A stretch of 64,000 bases of DNA from Coriobacteriia bacterium (lineage in GTDB: Bacteria; Actinomycetota; Coriobacteriia; Anaerosomatales; JAAXUF01). Numbering within the stretch: the first letter of the stretch is position 1; each line of letters begins with the position of its first letter. Location: positions 62,001 through 126,000 of the forward strand of contig JAAXUF010000003.1 in the NCBI GenBank assembly GCA_013336165.1. Reading direction: 5' to 3'. The notes under the pieces were generated by a model. The model did not search any database. It saw nothing but the letters and a program-made list of their open reading frames with translations, and was not told the origin of the DNA. The position numbers and the translations under genes are program-made. This document shows, in pieces, positions 1-10,050 of the stretch.

Positions 1-350
1 AGCACCTCGAGCTGCGCGAAGCCGTACTCGCCGATGTCGGTCTTGGGGATCTCCCCGCCCAACTGCAGCGCCATCTCCTGGATGCCGTAGCAAAAACCCA
101 GGATCGGGATGCCCAGCGCGAGCACGGCGGGATCCATATGCGGCGCACCCTCGGCGTACACGCTCGCGGGACCACCCGACAGGATGATCGCGGCCGGACC
201 CCGACGTGCGACCTCCTCGGCAGAAATGTCGAAGGGTACGATCTCGGAGTAGACGCGGGCTTCACGCACGCGGCGTGCGATCAGTTGCGCGTACTGCGCG
301 CCAAAGTCCAGGACGAAGACGGTGGGCTGGTTCTCGTGTTGTTGCGCCAC
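1..350 (-). CDS. guaA: GMP synthase, N-terminal part (cut by window edge)
   Basis: This is the glutamine amidotransferase half of GMP synthase, which converts XMP to GMP using ammonia from glutamine in the cytoplasm. About 116 residues are visible. The amidotransferase features are [18 protein letters not shown] near residue 14, [10 protein letters not shown] near 56, and the nucleophile elbow GFCYG with the catalytic cysteine at about residue 87. The ATP-pyrophosphatase and dimerisation domains lie beyond position 1. I chose a GTG start at 350 because it follows the guaB3 stop by six bases and gives a normal N-terminus; the ribosome site before it is weak. It is read after guaB3, so the two guanine-pathway genes probably share a transcript. 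Confidence 0.93.
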   Translation of the reverse strand, partial: MAQQHENQPTVFVLDFGAQYAQLIARRVREARVYSEIVPFDISAEEVARRGPAAIILSGGPASVYAEGAPHMDPAVLALGIPILGFCYGIQEMALQLGGEIPKTDIGEYGFAQLEV

Positions 351-356
351 CGGCTG

Positions 357-1529
357 CTACCGGCCCATTCCGACGCCCTGCGTGTTCTGCAGTACCTTGC
401 CCTCGGTCTGAAGCGACGGGGCAACCATGACTTCGGCCTTCTGGAAAGCCTTCAGGTTCTCGTAGCCGGTCGTGGCCATCGAAGTGCGCAGGCCGCCGAG
501 AAGGTTCAGGGTACCGTCGTTCTGGTGCGCCGGGCCAAGCAGGATCTCTTGCAGCGTGCCGCGTATGGTCGCCTTGACGCGGGTGCCGCGAGGCAGATCC
601 GGGTGGAAGGTCGCCATGCCCCAGTGGTAGCCGCGGCCGGGCGCCTCAGAGGCACTCGCGAGCGGCGAGCCGATCATGACGGCGTCGGCGCCAACGGCGA
701 TCGCCTTAGCGAGGTCGCCACCGGTGCGCATGCCGCCATCGGCAATGATGTGGCAGTACTTGCCCGTCTCCTCAAGGAAGCGGGTACGAGCGGCAGCTGC
801 GTCGGCAATAGCGGTGGCCTGCGGCACACCGATGCCGAGCACGCGGCGCGAGGTGCACGCATGGCCTGGGCCCACACCCACGAGCACGCCCACGGCGCCG
901 GCACGCATGAGGTGCAGAGCGCCTTGGTAGCTGCAGCAACCGCCGATGATGCACGGGATGTCGAGAGCTTCGACGAAGGCGTTCAAGTCGAGCGGCTTGT
1001 CGTAGCTGCTCACGTGCTCAGCCGAGACGACCGTGCCCTGGATGACAAGGAGGTCGAGACCGCCGGCAAGGGCAGCTTCTAGGTAGCGTTCACAGTTCTG
1101 GGGAGTGAGCGATGCGGCGGCAAGAACGCCGCCGTCTTTGATCTCGCGAACGCGCTTCGTGATCAGCTCAGGCTTGATCGGCTCCTTGTAGATCTCCTGC
1201 ATCTTCGCGGTTGCCTCTTCCTTGTCGAAAGAAGCGATCGCGTCGAGCATGGGCGCCGGATCCTCGTAACGGGTCTGGATGCCCTCGAGGTTCAGGACCG
1301 CGAGACCGCCCAATTTGCCTAAGGTGATCGCAAAGGCGGGATCGACGACACCGTCCATAGCTGAGGCGAGGACAGGAAGCGGGAAGACGTAATCACGACC
1401 GCGGAACGAGAACTGCCAAGTGATATCCACATCGCGCGGATCCCGAGTCCTCCTGGATGGCACGATCGCAATGTCGTCGAATCCGTATGCCCGCCGTGCC
1501 GTCTTGCCGCGTCCGATCTCGATCTCCAT
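357..1529 (-). CDS. guaB3: GuaB3-family IMP dehydrogenase-related protein
   Basis: This is a 390-residue TIM-barrel protein of the IMP dehydrogenase/GMP reductase superfamily. It matches the GuaB3 group found in actinobacteria and cyanobacteria more than the classical roughly 490-residue GuaB. There is no CBS-domain insertion after the first barrel strands. The catalytic loop GVGPGHACTSR is at about 218-228 with the cysteine at 225, and the phosphate-binding ADGGMRTGGD segment is near 263-272. It probably converts IMP to XMP, feeding guaA immediately downstream, but activity of the family has been uncertain in some species, so the reaction is inferred. The ATG at 1529 has a strong AAGGAGG site. 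The 207 bases upstream, up to ychF, show no clear RNA or promoter. Confidence 0.88.
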   Translation of the reverse strand: MEIEIGRGKTARRAYGFDDIAIVPSRRTRDPRDVDITWQFSFRGRDYVFPLPVLASAMDGVVDPAFAITLGKLGGLAVLNLEGIQTRYEDPAPMLDAIASFDKEEATAKMQEIYKEPIKPELITKRVREIKDGGVLAAASLTPQNCERYLEAALAGGLDLLVIQGTVVSAEHVSSYDKPLDLNAFVEALDIPCIIGGCCSYQGALHLMRAGAVGVLVGVGPGHACTSRRVLGIGVPQATAIADAAAARTRFLEETGKYCHIIADGGMRTGGDLAKAIAVGADAVMIGSPLASASEAPGRGYHWGMATFHPDLPRGTRVKATIRGTLQEILLGPAHQNDGTLNLLGGLRTSMATTGYENLKAFQKAEVMVAPSLQTEGKVLQNTQGVGMGR

Positions 1530-1737
1530 ATGTGCGCATCCTCCTTGAAAGTCAAAACGCCTCTTTGGGCGATGGTTCCACTTTCACCGGGGACGAGGGC
1601 GGCGGGTCTTCCAGATACGACGAGACCAGGCAATCGTCGCCGAGTTGCAGAAGCGAGCTGCCTGGTCCGACCTAATGCTACGAAGAGTGGCCCGCGGAAC
1701 CGGAAATCCATCCGGACTGCGCCCCGGTGTGAGTATT

Positions 1738-2802
1738 CTACACGTTGAACTTGAAGTGCACCACATCACCGTCAGCCATGACGTACTCTTTGCCCTCAAG
1801 CCGCATCTTGCCTGCCTCGCGGGCGCCCTTCTCCCCGCTGAGCGCGACATAGTCCTCATATGCGATGACCTCGGCTTTGATGAAACCACGCTCGAAGTCC
1901 GAGTGGATCACGCCGGCTGCCTGTGGCGCCTTCGCGCCGATCGGAATCGTCCACGCGCGAACTTCCTTCTCTCCCGCGGTGAAGTAGCTCTGCAGGCCGA
2001 GCAGGCGGTATGCCTCGCGGATAAGCGCGTTTAAACCAGGCTCAGACAAGCCGAGATCAGCGAGATACTCGGCTGCCTCTGTCGGATCGAGTTCGGCGAC
2101 GTCTGCCTCTATCTGGGCGCAGATAGGGATGGGACGCACGCCATCCACCAGCGCCAGCTCTTTCGTGACCTGCGACTCGTCGACGTTGGCGACGTAGAGC
2201 ATCGGCTTCATGGTGAGCAGATGCAGGTCGCGCACCGACTCGCGCTCCTCGGGAGTCATGTCCATCTTGGCCGCGCGGTGACCCTGGTTCATCCAGACCT
2301 GTAGGCGTTTGGCGACCTCGATCTTGAGCTCGAGTGTCTTGTCGCGTTTGGCTTCCTTCTCAAGCCGCGGAAGCGCGCGTTCCAGAGTGCCCAGATCCGC
2401 TAGGACGAGTTCCGTTCGAATCGTCTCGACGTCACTCTCGGGATCGACCCGGCCTTCGACGTGGACGACATTCTCGTCGGTGAAGTAGCGCACGACCTCG
2501 GCGATGGCGTCGGTCTCGCGGATGTTGGCGAGGAACTGATTGCCCAGACCCTCCCCTTCGTTCGCGCCCTTGACCAGCCCGGCGATGTCGACAAACTCGA
2601 CGGTGGCCGGCATGATGCGCTGAGGGTGCACGATCTCGGCAAGGCGCTCAAGCCGGGCATCCGGAACCGCCACGATGCCGACGTTGGGCTCGATCGTGGC
2701 GAACGGATAGTTCGCGGCGTCGACCATCTTGCGGGTCAGTGCGGTGAACAGGGTGGACTTGCCCACATTGGGCAAACCGACGATTCCCAGGGAAAGCGCC
2801 AC
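1738..2802 (-). CDS. ychF: Redox-regulated ATPase YchF (Obg-family)
   Basis: This is a universally conserved P-loop protein of the Obg/TRAFAC class that binds ATP in preference to GTP and associates with ribosomes. With a GTG start at 2802 it has 354 residues, close to the usual 363. The G1 loop GLPNVGKST is at about residues 9-17, a DIAGLVKGANEGEGLGNQFL-like G3 region follows near 66, and a nucleotide-base motif with NVDE replaces NKxD. The C-terminal 80 residues form a TGS domain. The reading frame runs open to 2871, but GTG at 2802 has GAGGAG seven bases upstream and gives the family N-terminus ALSLGIVG. It is divergent from the glycosyltransferase at 2870. Confidence 0.95.
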   Translation of the reverse strand: MALSLGIVGLPNVGKSTLFTALTRKMVDAANYPFATIEPNVGIVAVPDARLERLAEIVHPQRIMPATVEFVDIAGLVKGANEGEGLGNQFLANIRETDAIAEVVRYFTDENVVHVEGRVDPESDVETIRTELVLADLGTLERALPRLEKEAKRDKTLELKIEVAKRLQVWMNQGHRAAKMDMTPEERESVRDLHLLTMKPMLYVANVDESQVTKELALVDGVRPIPICAQIEADVAELDPTEAAEYLADLGLSEPGLNALIREAYRLLGLQSYFTAGEKEVRAWTIPIGAKAPQAAGVIHSDFERGFIKAEVIAYEDYVALSGEKGAREAGKMRLEGKEYVMADGDVVHFKFNV

Positions 2803-2869
2803 GTCTAGACTCCTCGGCAGAAGCACCGGAACGCCAACCGCCCCGCGTGCATGCGGTATAGTACCACCC

Positions 2870-4015
2870 ATGAGTTCTCTACCAACGATCGTGGTCGTAC
2901 ACGCATCGGTGGGCTCCGGTCATAAGATCGCCGCCGAATCCGTTGCCGCCGAACTGCGCACACTTAATCCCGAAGTCCGCGTCAGGGTTCTCGACGTGCT
3001 TGACTTCGGCACTTTGCGAATCTCGGGCAACTCCGCTGCGAGCATCGTTGCAGGTCCGATGGCGCCCGTCTATAACGCCGTCTGGGGCAGCGTTCCTCTC
3101 GGCCGAGCGGTCATGGCGGCAGGACGCCCCGCTTTGCGCGGCTTCTTCGGGCGCTTCGAGCGCTGGCTTCGCGAGAATCGCCCCGTTGCCGTAGTCGCCA
3201 CCCACGCACTCGCCGCAAACCTCGCGGTCCAAGCGGCGGCGCGCAATGCCAACCTCAAGAACATGCCGATAATCGCGGTCGCGACCGACTTCGGCGTTCA
3301 CGGCTACTGGCCGCGGCGCGGGCTTTCTCTCTTCTGTGTGGCCGATGACGCAAGCGCACGGGAGCTGCAGCATCGTGGAATGCCGGAGGACGCGATCGCA
3401 GTGACGGGCATCCCCGTACGTCCGCAGTTCATGGTATCCCGAGACGCTATTGCGACCCGGGAGCGTCTCGACCTGCCACCCGAAAGGCGTCTGCTTCTGG
3501 CGCTTGCGGGAGCCTCGATGCCGGGACCGTATGAGCACTTCAAGACTGCGCTTGCCGTCGCACTGCCTGCAATTGCCGGATTGCCCGATACGGCCGTAGC
3601 GGTTGTCACCGGCCGCGACACGGCGTTCGCCGATGAACTACGCAAGCGCGCCTCCGGCATCACCGCCACGAACGTCCGCATTCTCGGCTACACGGAGAAC
3701 ATGGCTGACCTCATGGGTGCCGCCGATCTGGGAATATGCAAGCCCGGCGGCCTCGTGACCGCAGAGTGCATCGACTCCGGCCTTCCGGTGGTATTGGTAG
3801 GGCCGTCGGCCGGTCAGGAGCGCGCGAACGTGCACACGCTGGTCCGAGCCGGAACCGCGGTCGACTGCGAAGACCCGCGCCGACTCACGGAAGTCGCGCG
3901 CAAGACGATCTCAAACCCCGCTAAGCTCGCGCAGATGCGGGAAGCGACGCTGAAGCTCGCGCGCCCGACCGCTGCAATCGATATCGCCGAGCGAATCTTG
4001 AGACTCATCGGCTAA
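2870..4015 (+). CDS. MGDG synthase/UgtP-like glycosyltransferase (GT28)
   Basis: This is the only convincing plus-strand gene. The 381-residue protein has the two-domain GT-B plan of MurG, UgtP and plant MGDG synthase. The N-terminus carries HASVGSGHKIAA at about 11-22, the signature of the MGDG-synthase acceptor domain. The C-terminus carries a sugar-nucleotide site, GICKPGGLVTAECIDSGLP, near residues 287-305. It lacks a signal peptide and is probably a peripheral membrane enzyme that transfers a hexose to diacylglycerol or a related lipid acceptor; the acceptor and sugar are inferred. ATG at 2870 is chosen because the conserved glycine/histidine loop begins ten residues in, and longer readings would overlap ychF. 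The 67 bases to ychF contain TATAGT at 2857-2862, a possible -10 element. Confidence 0.85.
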   Translation: MSSLPTIVVVHASVGSGHKIAAESVAAELRTLNPEVRVRVLDVLDFGTLRISGNSAASIVAGPMAPVYNAVWGSVPLGRAVMAAGRPALRGFFGRFERWLRENRPVAVVATHALAANLAVQAAARNANLKNMPIIAVATDFGVHGYWPRRGLSLFCVADDASARELQHRGMPEDAIAVTGIPVRPQFMVSRDAIATRERLDLPPERRLLLALAGASMPGPYEHFKTALAVALPAIAGLPDTAVAVVTGRDTAFADELRKRASGITATNVRILGYTENMADLMGAADLGICKPGGLVTAECIDSGLPVVLVGPSAGQERANVHTLVRAGTAVDCEDPRRLTEVARKTISNPAKLAQMREATLKLARPTAAIDIAERILRLIG

Positions 4016-4024
4016 GGCACCGAG

Positions 4025-4076
4025 GGGAATCACCCTCTGCCCGGATTTGTCACTTATCTCCAGGCAGAGGATTCCC
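4025..4076. terminator. Inverted repeat between convergent genes, possible bidirectional terminator
   Basis: The arms at 4025-4041 and 4063-4076 are complementary, reading GGGAATC...CTCTGCC against GGCAGAGGATTCCC with a three-base bulge and a 21-base loop. It sits between the ends of the glycosyltransferase and the lipoprotein gene, where a shared terminator is expected. Neither side has a strong T-run, so termination is inferred from position. Confidence 0.4.
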
Positions 4077-4096
4077 GCTAGAAACACCCTTTCGCG

Positions 4097-5143
4097 CTAG
4101 CGTCTCTCGATCAGGAAGAGATCGCACGTGCCGGGTGCGCCGCTTGAGCCCTTCCATGCGATTATCGTCCCGTCCGATGAGGTCTTGACGAAATCCACGG
4201 CCTCCCGGAGTGGCGCGTACTCTTGCTGTTGCCCATGTTTCTGGTCGATGAGCTGCACCGTAAGCTTCCCATTCCGATCGACGATCACAAGCAGGTTGTC
4301 GGCGATTCTGAAGTAGTTGGCGATGAACCCGTCCTCCACAATCGGCACGAATCGCCGCTCCTCGATCGAGTAGTAGCCGAGCTGCTGAGCATTCCAATCC
4401 CACTCGTCCGTGGAAGTGAAGTTCACGGAATAGATGCGACCTCCTACCTCTTGAGCGTAGCCGGGATAGCGGAAGACCCCGTCAGAAAGAATGTAGCCCT
4501 CCTTGCCACCAGTCGCCGTGTCAAGAACGTTGTAGTACCCTGCTCCGTCGATAACGTCCGTCCAGACAAGCCGACTGCCGTTCCACGACGGGAAGTTATT
4601 GTAGAGATCCGGCAGCACTAGTGGAGCAACCACCGTCGTCTCCTGTGATTTCAGATTCCGCAAGACAATCTGGTGCGTACGCGAGGGCGTCAGGTCGTCC
4701 CACGCGACCAGGTCCCCATTCAGCGCAGGGGCGTAGAGATCTCGCGATGAAGACAGAACTTGCCGCTCCCCAGTAGCCACCGACTGCGCGAAGAGCTCGA
4801 GCCCCACATTCCAGACCAGCCAGCTATCGTTCGCGACAAACCAGCCAATCGCCTCGGAGTCCGAAGCCTCGACAATGATCTTGGCGGTCTTCGAATTGAT
4901 GTCGTAGCAGATGAGCGCGTCTCCCTTGTCGGCCCCCTGACCTACGGTTGCGTAGATCGACGAACCGACCTTCTGTGGGTTACCGCAGTCGGCATATGGT
5001 AACCGCACACTCGTGACAGTGAACGGCTGGCTTTCCGTCTCGGTCGCGCTGCCCGAAAGCTTGCCGCATCCCGGAACCATCAGAAGCGCGACTGCAAGCG
5101 CAACAGCACACGAGGACTTCCACAGTCGCCTCGTGGCTACCAT
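4097..5143 (-). CDS. Putative lipoprotein with TolB-like beta-propeller
   Basis: This 348-residue protein begins with a basic and hydrophobic signal ending in a lipobox, LMVPGC, with the lipidated cysteine at about residue 26. That predicts an exported, membrane-anchored protein. The rest is a series of short repeats that alternate a polar strand with WLVWN, LVAWDD, RLVWTD and IIAWKG segments, as in six-bladed TolB/WD40-like propellers. No catalytic motif is visible and I do not recognise a specific function. Its ATG overlaps the stop codon of the C39-like peptidase gene by seven bases, so the two are translationally coupled and may act on or report the same surface process. It could be a sensor or scaffold for the peptidase. 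Confidence 0.7.
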   Translation of the reverse strand: MVATRRLWKSSCAVALAVALLMVPGCGKLSGSATETESQPFTVTSVRLPYADCGNPQKVGSSIYATVGQGADKGDALICYDINSKTAKIIVEASDSEAIGWFVANDSWLVWNVGLELFAQSVATGERQVLSSSRDLYAPALNGDLVAWDDLTPSRTHQIVLRNLKSQETTVVAPLVLPDLYNNFPSWNGSRLVWTDVIDGAGYYNVLDTATGGKEGYILSDGVFRYPGYAQEVGGRIYSVNFTSTDEWDWNAQQLGYYSIEERRFVPIVEDGFIANYFRIADNLLVIVDRNGKLTVQLIDQKHGQQQEYAPLREAVDFVKTSSDGTIIAWKGSSGAPGTCDLFLIERR

Positions 5144-5943
5144 GCCATCGCCTTGTTTGTGCCTCTGACGTCAGCCTCATAGCAGGCCCGGCACAGTCCG
5201 TTGACGGTGGTGGATCCGACGTTCTCCCAGCGGATCCCGTAGTAGGCGCTGTTGTAGTGCGGATCGACACTACGCATCTTCATCGGACTGACGGTGTCGT
5301 TGATTCCGCTGATAGTCATGTAGTGGCGCGCGGAGACTCCGTTGTAGCGAGGGATGTACTTGGTCTCCACAAGAATGATCGGCGTCGTGGGGCTTGAGAC
5401 CATGTACTTCAGCATCGTGCCGATCCTGTTCACGAAGGTCTCGTACGGATTTGCGGTATCGGTGATGTCTGAAGCCAAGTACGAGACAGAGCCGAATGTG
5501 CCGTTGTAGCGATTCAGTGCAGACGCGATACCGGTTGTCGTGCTGCCGGATGTGGTGGTTCCGATTCTGGTCGCCAACGTAGACTGCGATGGCAGCGCCG
5601 CCGATGAACCGCTGAACGCCTTGTGGAAACTCAAGGCCTGGCGGGCTGAGGCCACTCCGCACCAGTACGTAGTCTCCTGCCGATAGTTGGTCACGGGCCG
5701 CGTCACCAGTCCATAGGAGTTGAGCGACATCGTCGAAATGCCGCCCCCCGTGCGTATTCCGTTGGCAGCATCCTTTTCGGCACTGAGTGCCTGCAGTTGA
5801 GACTGGACTATCGGGGTCAGACTCGGGTCGTTAACAAGAGCGCCACTCTGGTTTGTCTTGCCCGAAGCGGCGAAAGCCGGGGTGGCCGATGCGGCCAACA
5901 GCAATACAACGAGTGTCGTTGCGATGAAAGGACTCTGTTTCAT
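5137..5943 (-). CDS. Secreted C39-like (papain-fold) cysteine peptidase
   Basis: This 268-residue protein has a Sec signal peptide of about 25 residues with an AFA cleavage site. It then has a low-complexity spacer and a C39_2-type domain. The catalytic pattern is visible: an oxyanion glutamine in RQETTYWCGVASARQ (Gln89), nucleophile Cys95, His207 in SARHYMTI and Asp227 in VDPHY. It probably acts outside the membrane as a peptidase or peptidase-like hydrolase; the substrate is unknown. The two late cysteines in LCRACYE may form a disulfide. The start ATG at 5943 follows a G-rich ribosome site. It lies upstream of, and overlaps, the lipoprotein gene, and no transporter gene of the bacteriocin-processing kind is nearby. 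Confidence 0.75.
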   Translation of the reverse strand: MKQSPFIATTLVVLLLAASATPAFAASGKTNQSGALVNDPSLTPIVQSQLQALSAEKDAANGIRTGGGISTMSLNSYGLVTRPVTNYRQETTYWCGVASARQALSFHKAFSGSSAALPSQSTLATRIGTTTSGSTTTGIASALNRYNGTFGSVSYLASDITDTANPYETFVNRIGTMLKYMVSSPTTPIILVETKYIPRYNGVSARHYMTISGINDTVSPMKMRSVDPHYNSAYYGIRWENVGSTTVNGLCRACYEADVRGTNKAMAW

Positions 5944-6161
5944 GAAGCATTCCCCCCCTGAACCGGGACGATGGATGTACCGCTACCACCTACTGAATTG
6001 ATTGACTCCAGCGACTCTGATCTCGCCTCCTGTCCGCCGCACCGGTTGTCTCAGCCGCGCCCCCGGCGACCGCTACACACGCAGGACGAGCGTATGCTCC
6101 ATGGCTTGCGCGAACCCTGCACAGACCTAATCCGGACCCATGCAGCAGGGAAATGTGGCGC

Positions 6162-6203
6162 AACAGCAAGAGCCCCGACATCTTCGCCGAGGCTCTTGCT
6201 GTT
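6162..6203 (-). terminator. Hairpin after groEL
   Basis: A perfect 13-base-pair stem pairs 6162-6174 (AACAGCAAGAGCC) with 6191-6203 around a 16-base loop, 35 bases past the groEL stop. On the minus strand it is followed by a short run in CACATTTCCC. The rest of the 294-base gap to the C39 gene (5944-6161) shows no gene, RNA or clear promoter to me. Confidence 0.65.
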
Positions 6204-6237
6204 CTATGGTGCTGGCGCTCTGCTGTAGACAGGAAGC

Positions 6238-7893
<1,656 letters not shown>

Positions 7894-7935
7894 TCAGTTA
7901 ATTACGGACAAATCGGACGTTGAGCGAGCCCAAGA

Positions 7936-8223
7936 CTAGACGACGATTGCGAAGATCTCGTCGGTGCGCAAGATCTTATACTCCTCTTCGTCGACCTTGA
8001 TGTCCTGGCCGCTGTACTTGCCGTAAATGACGACGTCCCCGACCTTGACATCCATCGGGATGCGCTTGCCGGATTCATCACGCTTGCCCTCGCCTACCGC
8101 AAGCACAGCGCCGCGCGCGGGCTTCTCCCTGGCGCCCTCTGCAAGGATGAGACCGCTCTTGGTCACTTCCTCGGCTGCCGCCACCTTGATGATGACGCGA
8201 TCTCCCAAAGGCTTCAGATTCAT
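7936..8223 (-). CDS. groES: Co-chaperonin GroES (Hsp10)
   Basis: This 95-residue co-chaperonin caps the GroEL ring. It opens with MNLKPLGDRVIIKV, contains the GroEL-binding mobile loop around residues 17-35, and ends with a conserved beta strand, EEYKILRTDEIFAIV. It is the first gene of the groESL operon. A strong promoter and CIRCE operator lie 145-208 bases upstream, and the AGGAGG site seven bases before the ATG fixes the start. It lies just downstream of the rimI-tsaD gene, an arrangement of tsaD and groES often seen in actinobacteria. The long untranslated leader (about 8224-8367) has no other feature I can name. Confidence 0.98.
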   Translation of the reverse strand: MNLKPLGDRVIIKVAAAEEVTKSGLILAEGAREKPARGAVLAVGEGKRDESGKRIPMDVKVGDVVIYGKYSGQDIKVDEEEYKILRTDEIFAIVV

Positions 8224-8367
8224 TCGCGTTCCTCCTACCTTTCAGTCTGATATTTCCTGACAGTGTCCTTGGCGCAGTTCTTTCGAGCTTTAGTCTTGCC
8301 CGGGCGGACGCATCTCGCTTTCGCCCTCAGGTGTTTGGCACCCCGCTCGTAGAGTCTACCCCGACTG

Positions 8368-8394
8368 CTGGCACTCCGATCACCTGAGTGCCAA
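8368..8394. promoter_or_regulatory. CIRCE operator (HrcA binding site)
   Basis: The inverted repeat CTGGCACTC, nine bases, GAGTGCCAA matches the CIRCE consensus TTAGCACTC-N9-GAGTGCTAA with two changes per side at most. It starts nine bases past the -10 element of the groES promoter, so a bound HrcA repressor would cover the transcription start. No hrcA gene is in the window. Confidence 0.92.
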
Positions 8395-8402
8395 CATAGG
8401 CG

Positions 8403-8431
8403 ATTCTATCGTTACCTTCGAGGAGGTTCAA
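8403..8431 (-). promoter_or_regulatory. Vegetative promoter of groES-groEL
   Basis: On the minus strand TTGAAC (8431-8426) and TAGAAT (8408-8403) are separated by 17 bases, a good housekeeping-sigma promoter. It reads directly into the CIRCE operator. Confidence 0.82.
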
Positions 8432-8499
8432 GAGAAAAGAACGCGAATCCCCACAGATCTGACAACTGCGCACTCAGATTTCTTCGTCAGCACAGGTGT

Positions 8500-10050
8500 C
8501 TACTCTGTGTCGAGTCGCCAATTTGGCAGCGGCTCGGCGTCGAGTGACAGCCTGTCGCCGCACAAGAAGCGATAGTGTGCCGCGGCGGCGATCATTGCGG
8601 CATTGTCGGTGCACAGCGCCATCGGCGGCACGCTCACGTGAACGCCGAGCGCCCCTATCGCCGAGACGAGCGCCGAGCGCAGCGCAGGGTTGGCTGCAAC
8701 GCCGCCGGCCAGACAAAACGTGGTCGCACCGGTCTCCTTGACAGCGCGAACCGCTTTGGATACCTGCACGTCGATCACTGCCTGCTGGAACGAGGCCGCA
8801 AGATCGGGAATGTCGATCTCGCGCCCAGCCTCCCGCTCGTGGCGGATGTGGTTGATGACGGCAGTCTTGAGCCCCGACAGCGAGAACGCGTAGTCGCCGG
8901 ATCGCATCATTGCCCGCGGGAAGTCGATCGCTGCAGGATCGCCGGTCTCGGCCATGCGCGAAAGAATGGGTCCACCGGGATAGCCTAGTCCAAGCACCTT
9001 CGCGACTTTGTCGAACGCCTCGCCGGCAGCATCGTCCAGCGTTTCGCCGAGGGTGTGGTAGCGCCCCCACTCCGGCATGTGCACAAGCGACGTATGGCCG
9101 CCGGATACCAGAAGGGCCACCAGTGGTGGTGCAACCTGTGGATCGGCGAACACGTTTGCAAAGATGTGGCCTTCGAGGTGATTCACCCCCACAAGGGGCA
9201 GTCCGGTCGCCATCGCAAGCCCCTTCGCGTAGGCCACGCCCACCACCAGTGCGCCGACAAGACCCGGGCCCTGCGTCACCGCTATCGCATCGAGATCGGC
9301 GAACTCCAGCCGGCCGCCTTCGAGGCCGAGCGCCGTACCGGCTTGCTGCATCGCCTCCTCGACCACGCTGACGATCGCCTCGGTGTGCTTGCGGCTCGCG
9401 ATCTCCGGCACCACACCTCCGAAGCGCGCATGGAAGACGATCTGGCTCGCCACGACATCGCCGAGAAGTTCCCGCCCGCCCCTCATGACGGCGGCGGCAG
9501 TCTCGTCGCACGAGGACTCGATCGCGAGAATGAGGTCGTCGGTGCGGAGGGCTTCTCGGCGCAGTTCGCACACTGCACATCCGCGATCGGACTCCTCCTC
9601 GGCAGGGAGGTCTCCCCACATGATGACGGCCGGCTCGCCCGTGTCACTGTAGTAGCCGGGACGCAGGCCGACCTCCTCCAGCCCGTGCGCGCGATAGAGA
9701 GCGATTGCGGCCGCGTTGCCGGGGCGCACCTCAAGCGTCATTCGCTCAGCACCAAAACCGCGCGCATCGCGCATGGCGCTTTCGAACAATAGTCGGCCGA
9801 TTCCCTCGCGCCTGCGGTCATTCCGCACGGCGATATCCATAAGGTGCGCCTCGTTGCCGACGATCATGACACCCGCGTAGCCAACCAGCGAACCGTCACC
9901 CTCGTCCTCGGCGACGAGATAGAGCCTTCCTGGGGCGCAGAGCTCGTCATCGAACATGCCTCGCGTCCACGGGTCGGAAAACGACGTCGCCTCGATCGCG
10001 CTTACGGCGGCAATGTCATCGTGGCGCATGTCGCGCAGTACGACGCTCAT
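8500..10050 (-). CDS. tsaD: Fusion of RimI-like N-acetyltransferase and t6A transferase TsaD
   Basis: The 516-residue product joins two enzymes. Residues 1-150 are a GNAT acetyltransferase of the RimI type, which acetylates the N-terminus of ribosomal protein S18; the acetyl-CoA loop RRREGIG is near 79-85. Residues about 172-516 are TsaD, which transfers the threonylcarbamoyl group to A37 of ANN-decoding tRNAs. Its nucleotide motifs ESSCDETAAAV, SGGHT (316-320) and AGGVAAN (448-454) are present, as are metal ligands His291, His295 and Asp482. The linker holds CAVCELR. The frame is open throughout, with no stop or frameshift. The ATG overlaps the tsaB stop by four bases. In most bacteria rimI and tsaD are separate neighbours, so this is a fusion of adjacent genes. 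Confidence 0.93.
   Translation of the reverse strand: MSVVLRDMRHDDIAAVSAIEATSFSDPWTRGMFDDELCAPGRLYLVAEDEGDGSLVGYAGVMIVGNEAHLMDIAVRNDRRREGIGRLLFESAMRDARGFGAERMTLEVRPGNAAAIALYRAHGLEEVGLRPGYYSDTGEPAVIMWGDLPAEEESDRGCAVCELRREALRTDDLILAIESSCDETAAAVMRGGRELLGDVVASQIVFHARFGGVVPEIASRKHTEAIVSVVEEAMQQAGTALGLEGGRLEFADLDAIAVTQGPGLVGALVVGVAYAKGLAMATGLPLVGVNHLEGHIFANVFADPQVAPPLVALLVSGGHTSLVHMPEWGRYHTLGETLDDAAGEAFDKVAKVLGLGYPGGPILSRMAETGDPAAIDFPRAMMRSGDYAFSLSGLKTAVINHIRHEREAGREIDIPDLAASFQQAVIDVQVSKAVRAVKETGATTFCLAGGVAANPALRSALVSAIGALGVHVSVPPMALCTDNAAMIAAAAHYRFLCGDRLSLDAEPLPNWRLDTE

Noticed and set aside
138-1082. A 314-codon plus-strand open frame opposite guaA/guaB3
   Set aside because: It is antisense to two well-recognised genes, has low-complexity Arg/Ala/Gly-rich composition and no recognisable domain.
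1530-1737. Possible RNA or promoter between ychF and guaB3
   Set aside because: I looked for a tRNA-like fold, a purine riboswitch core and a promoter and found none that was convincing.
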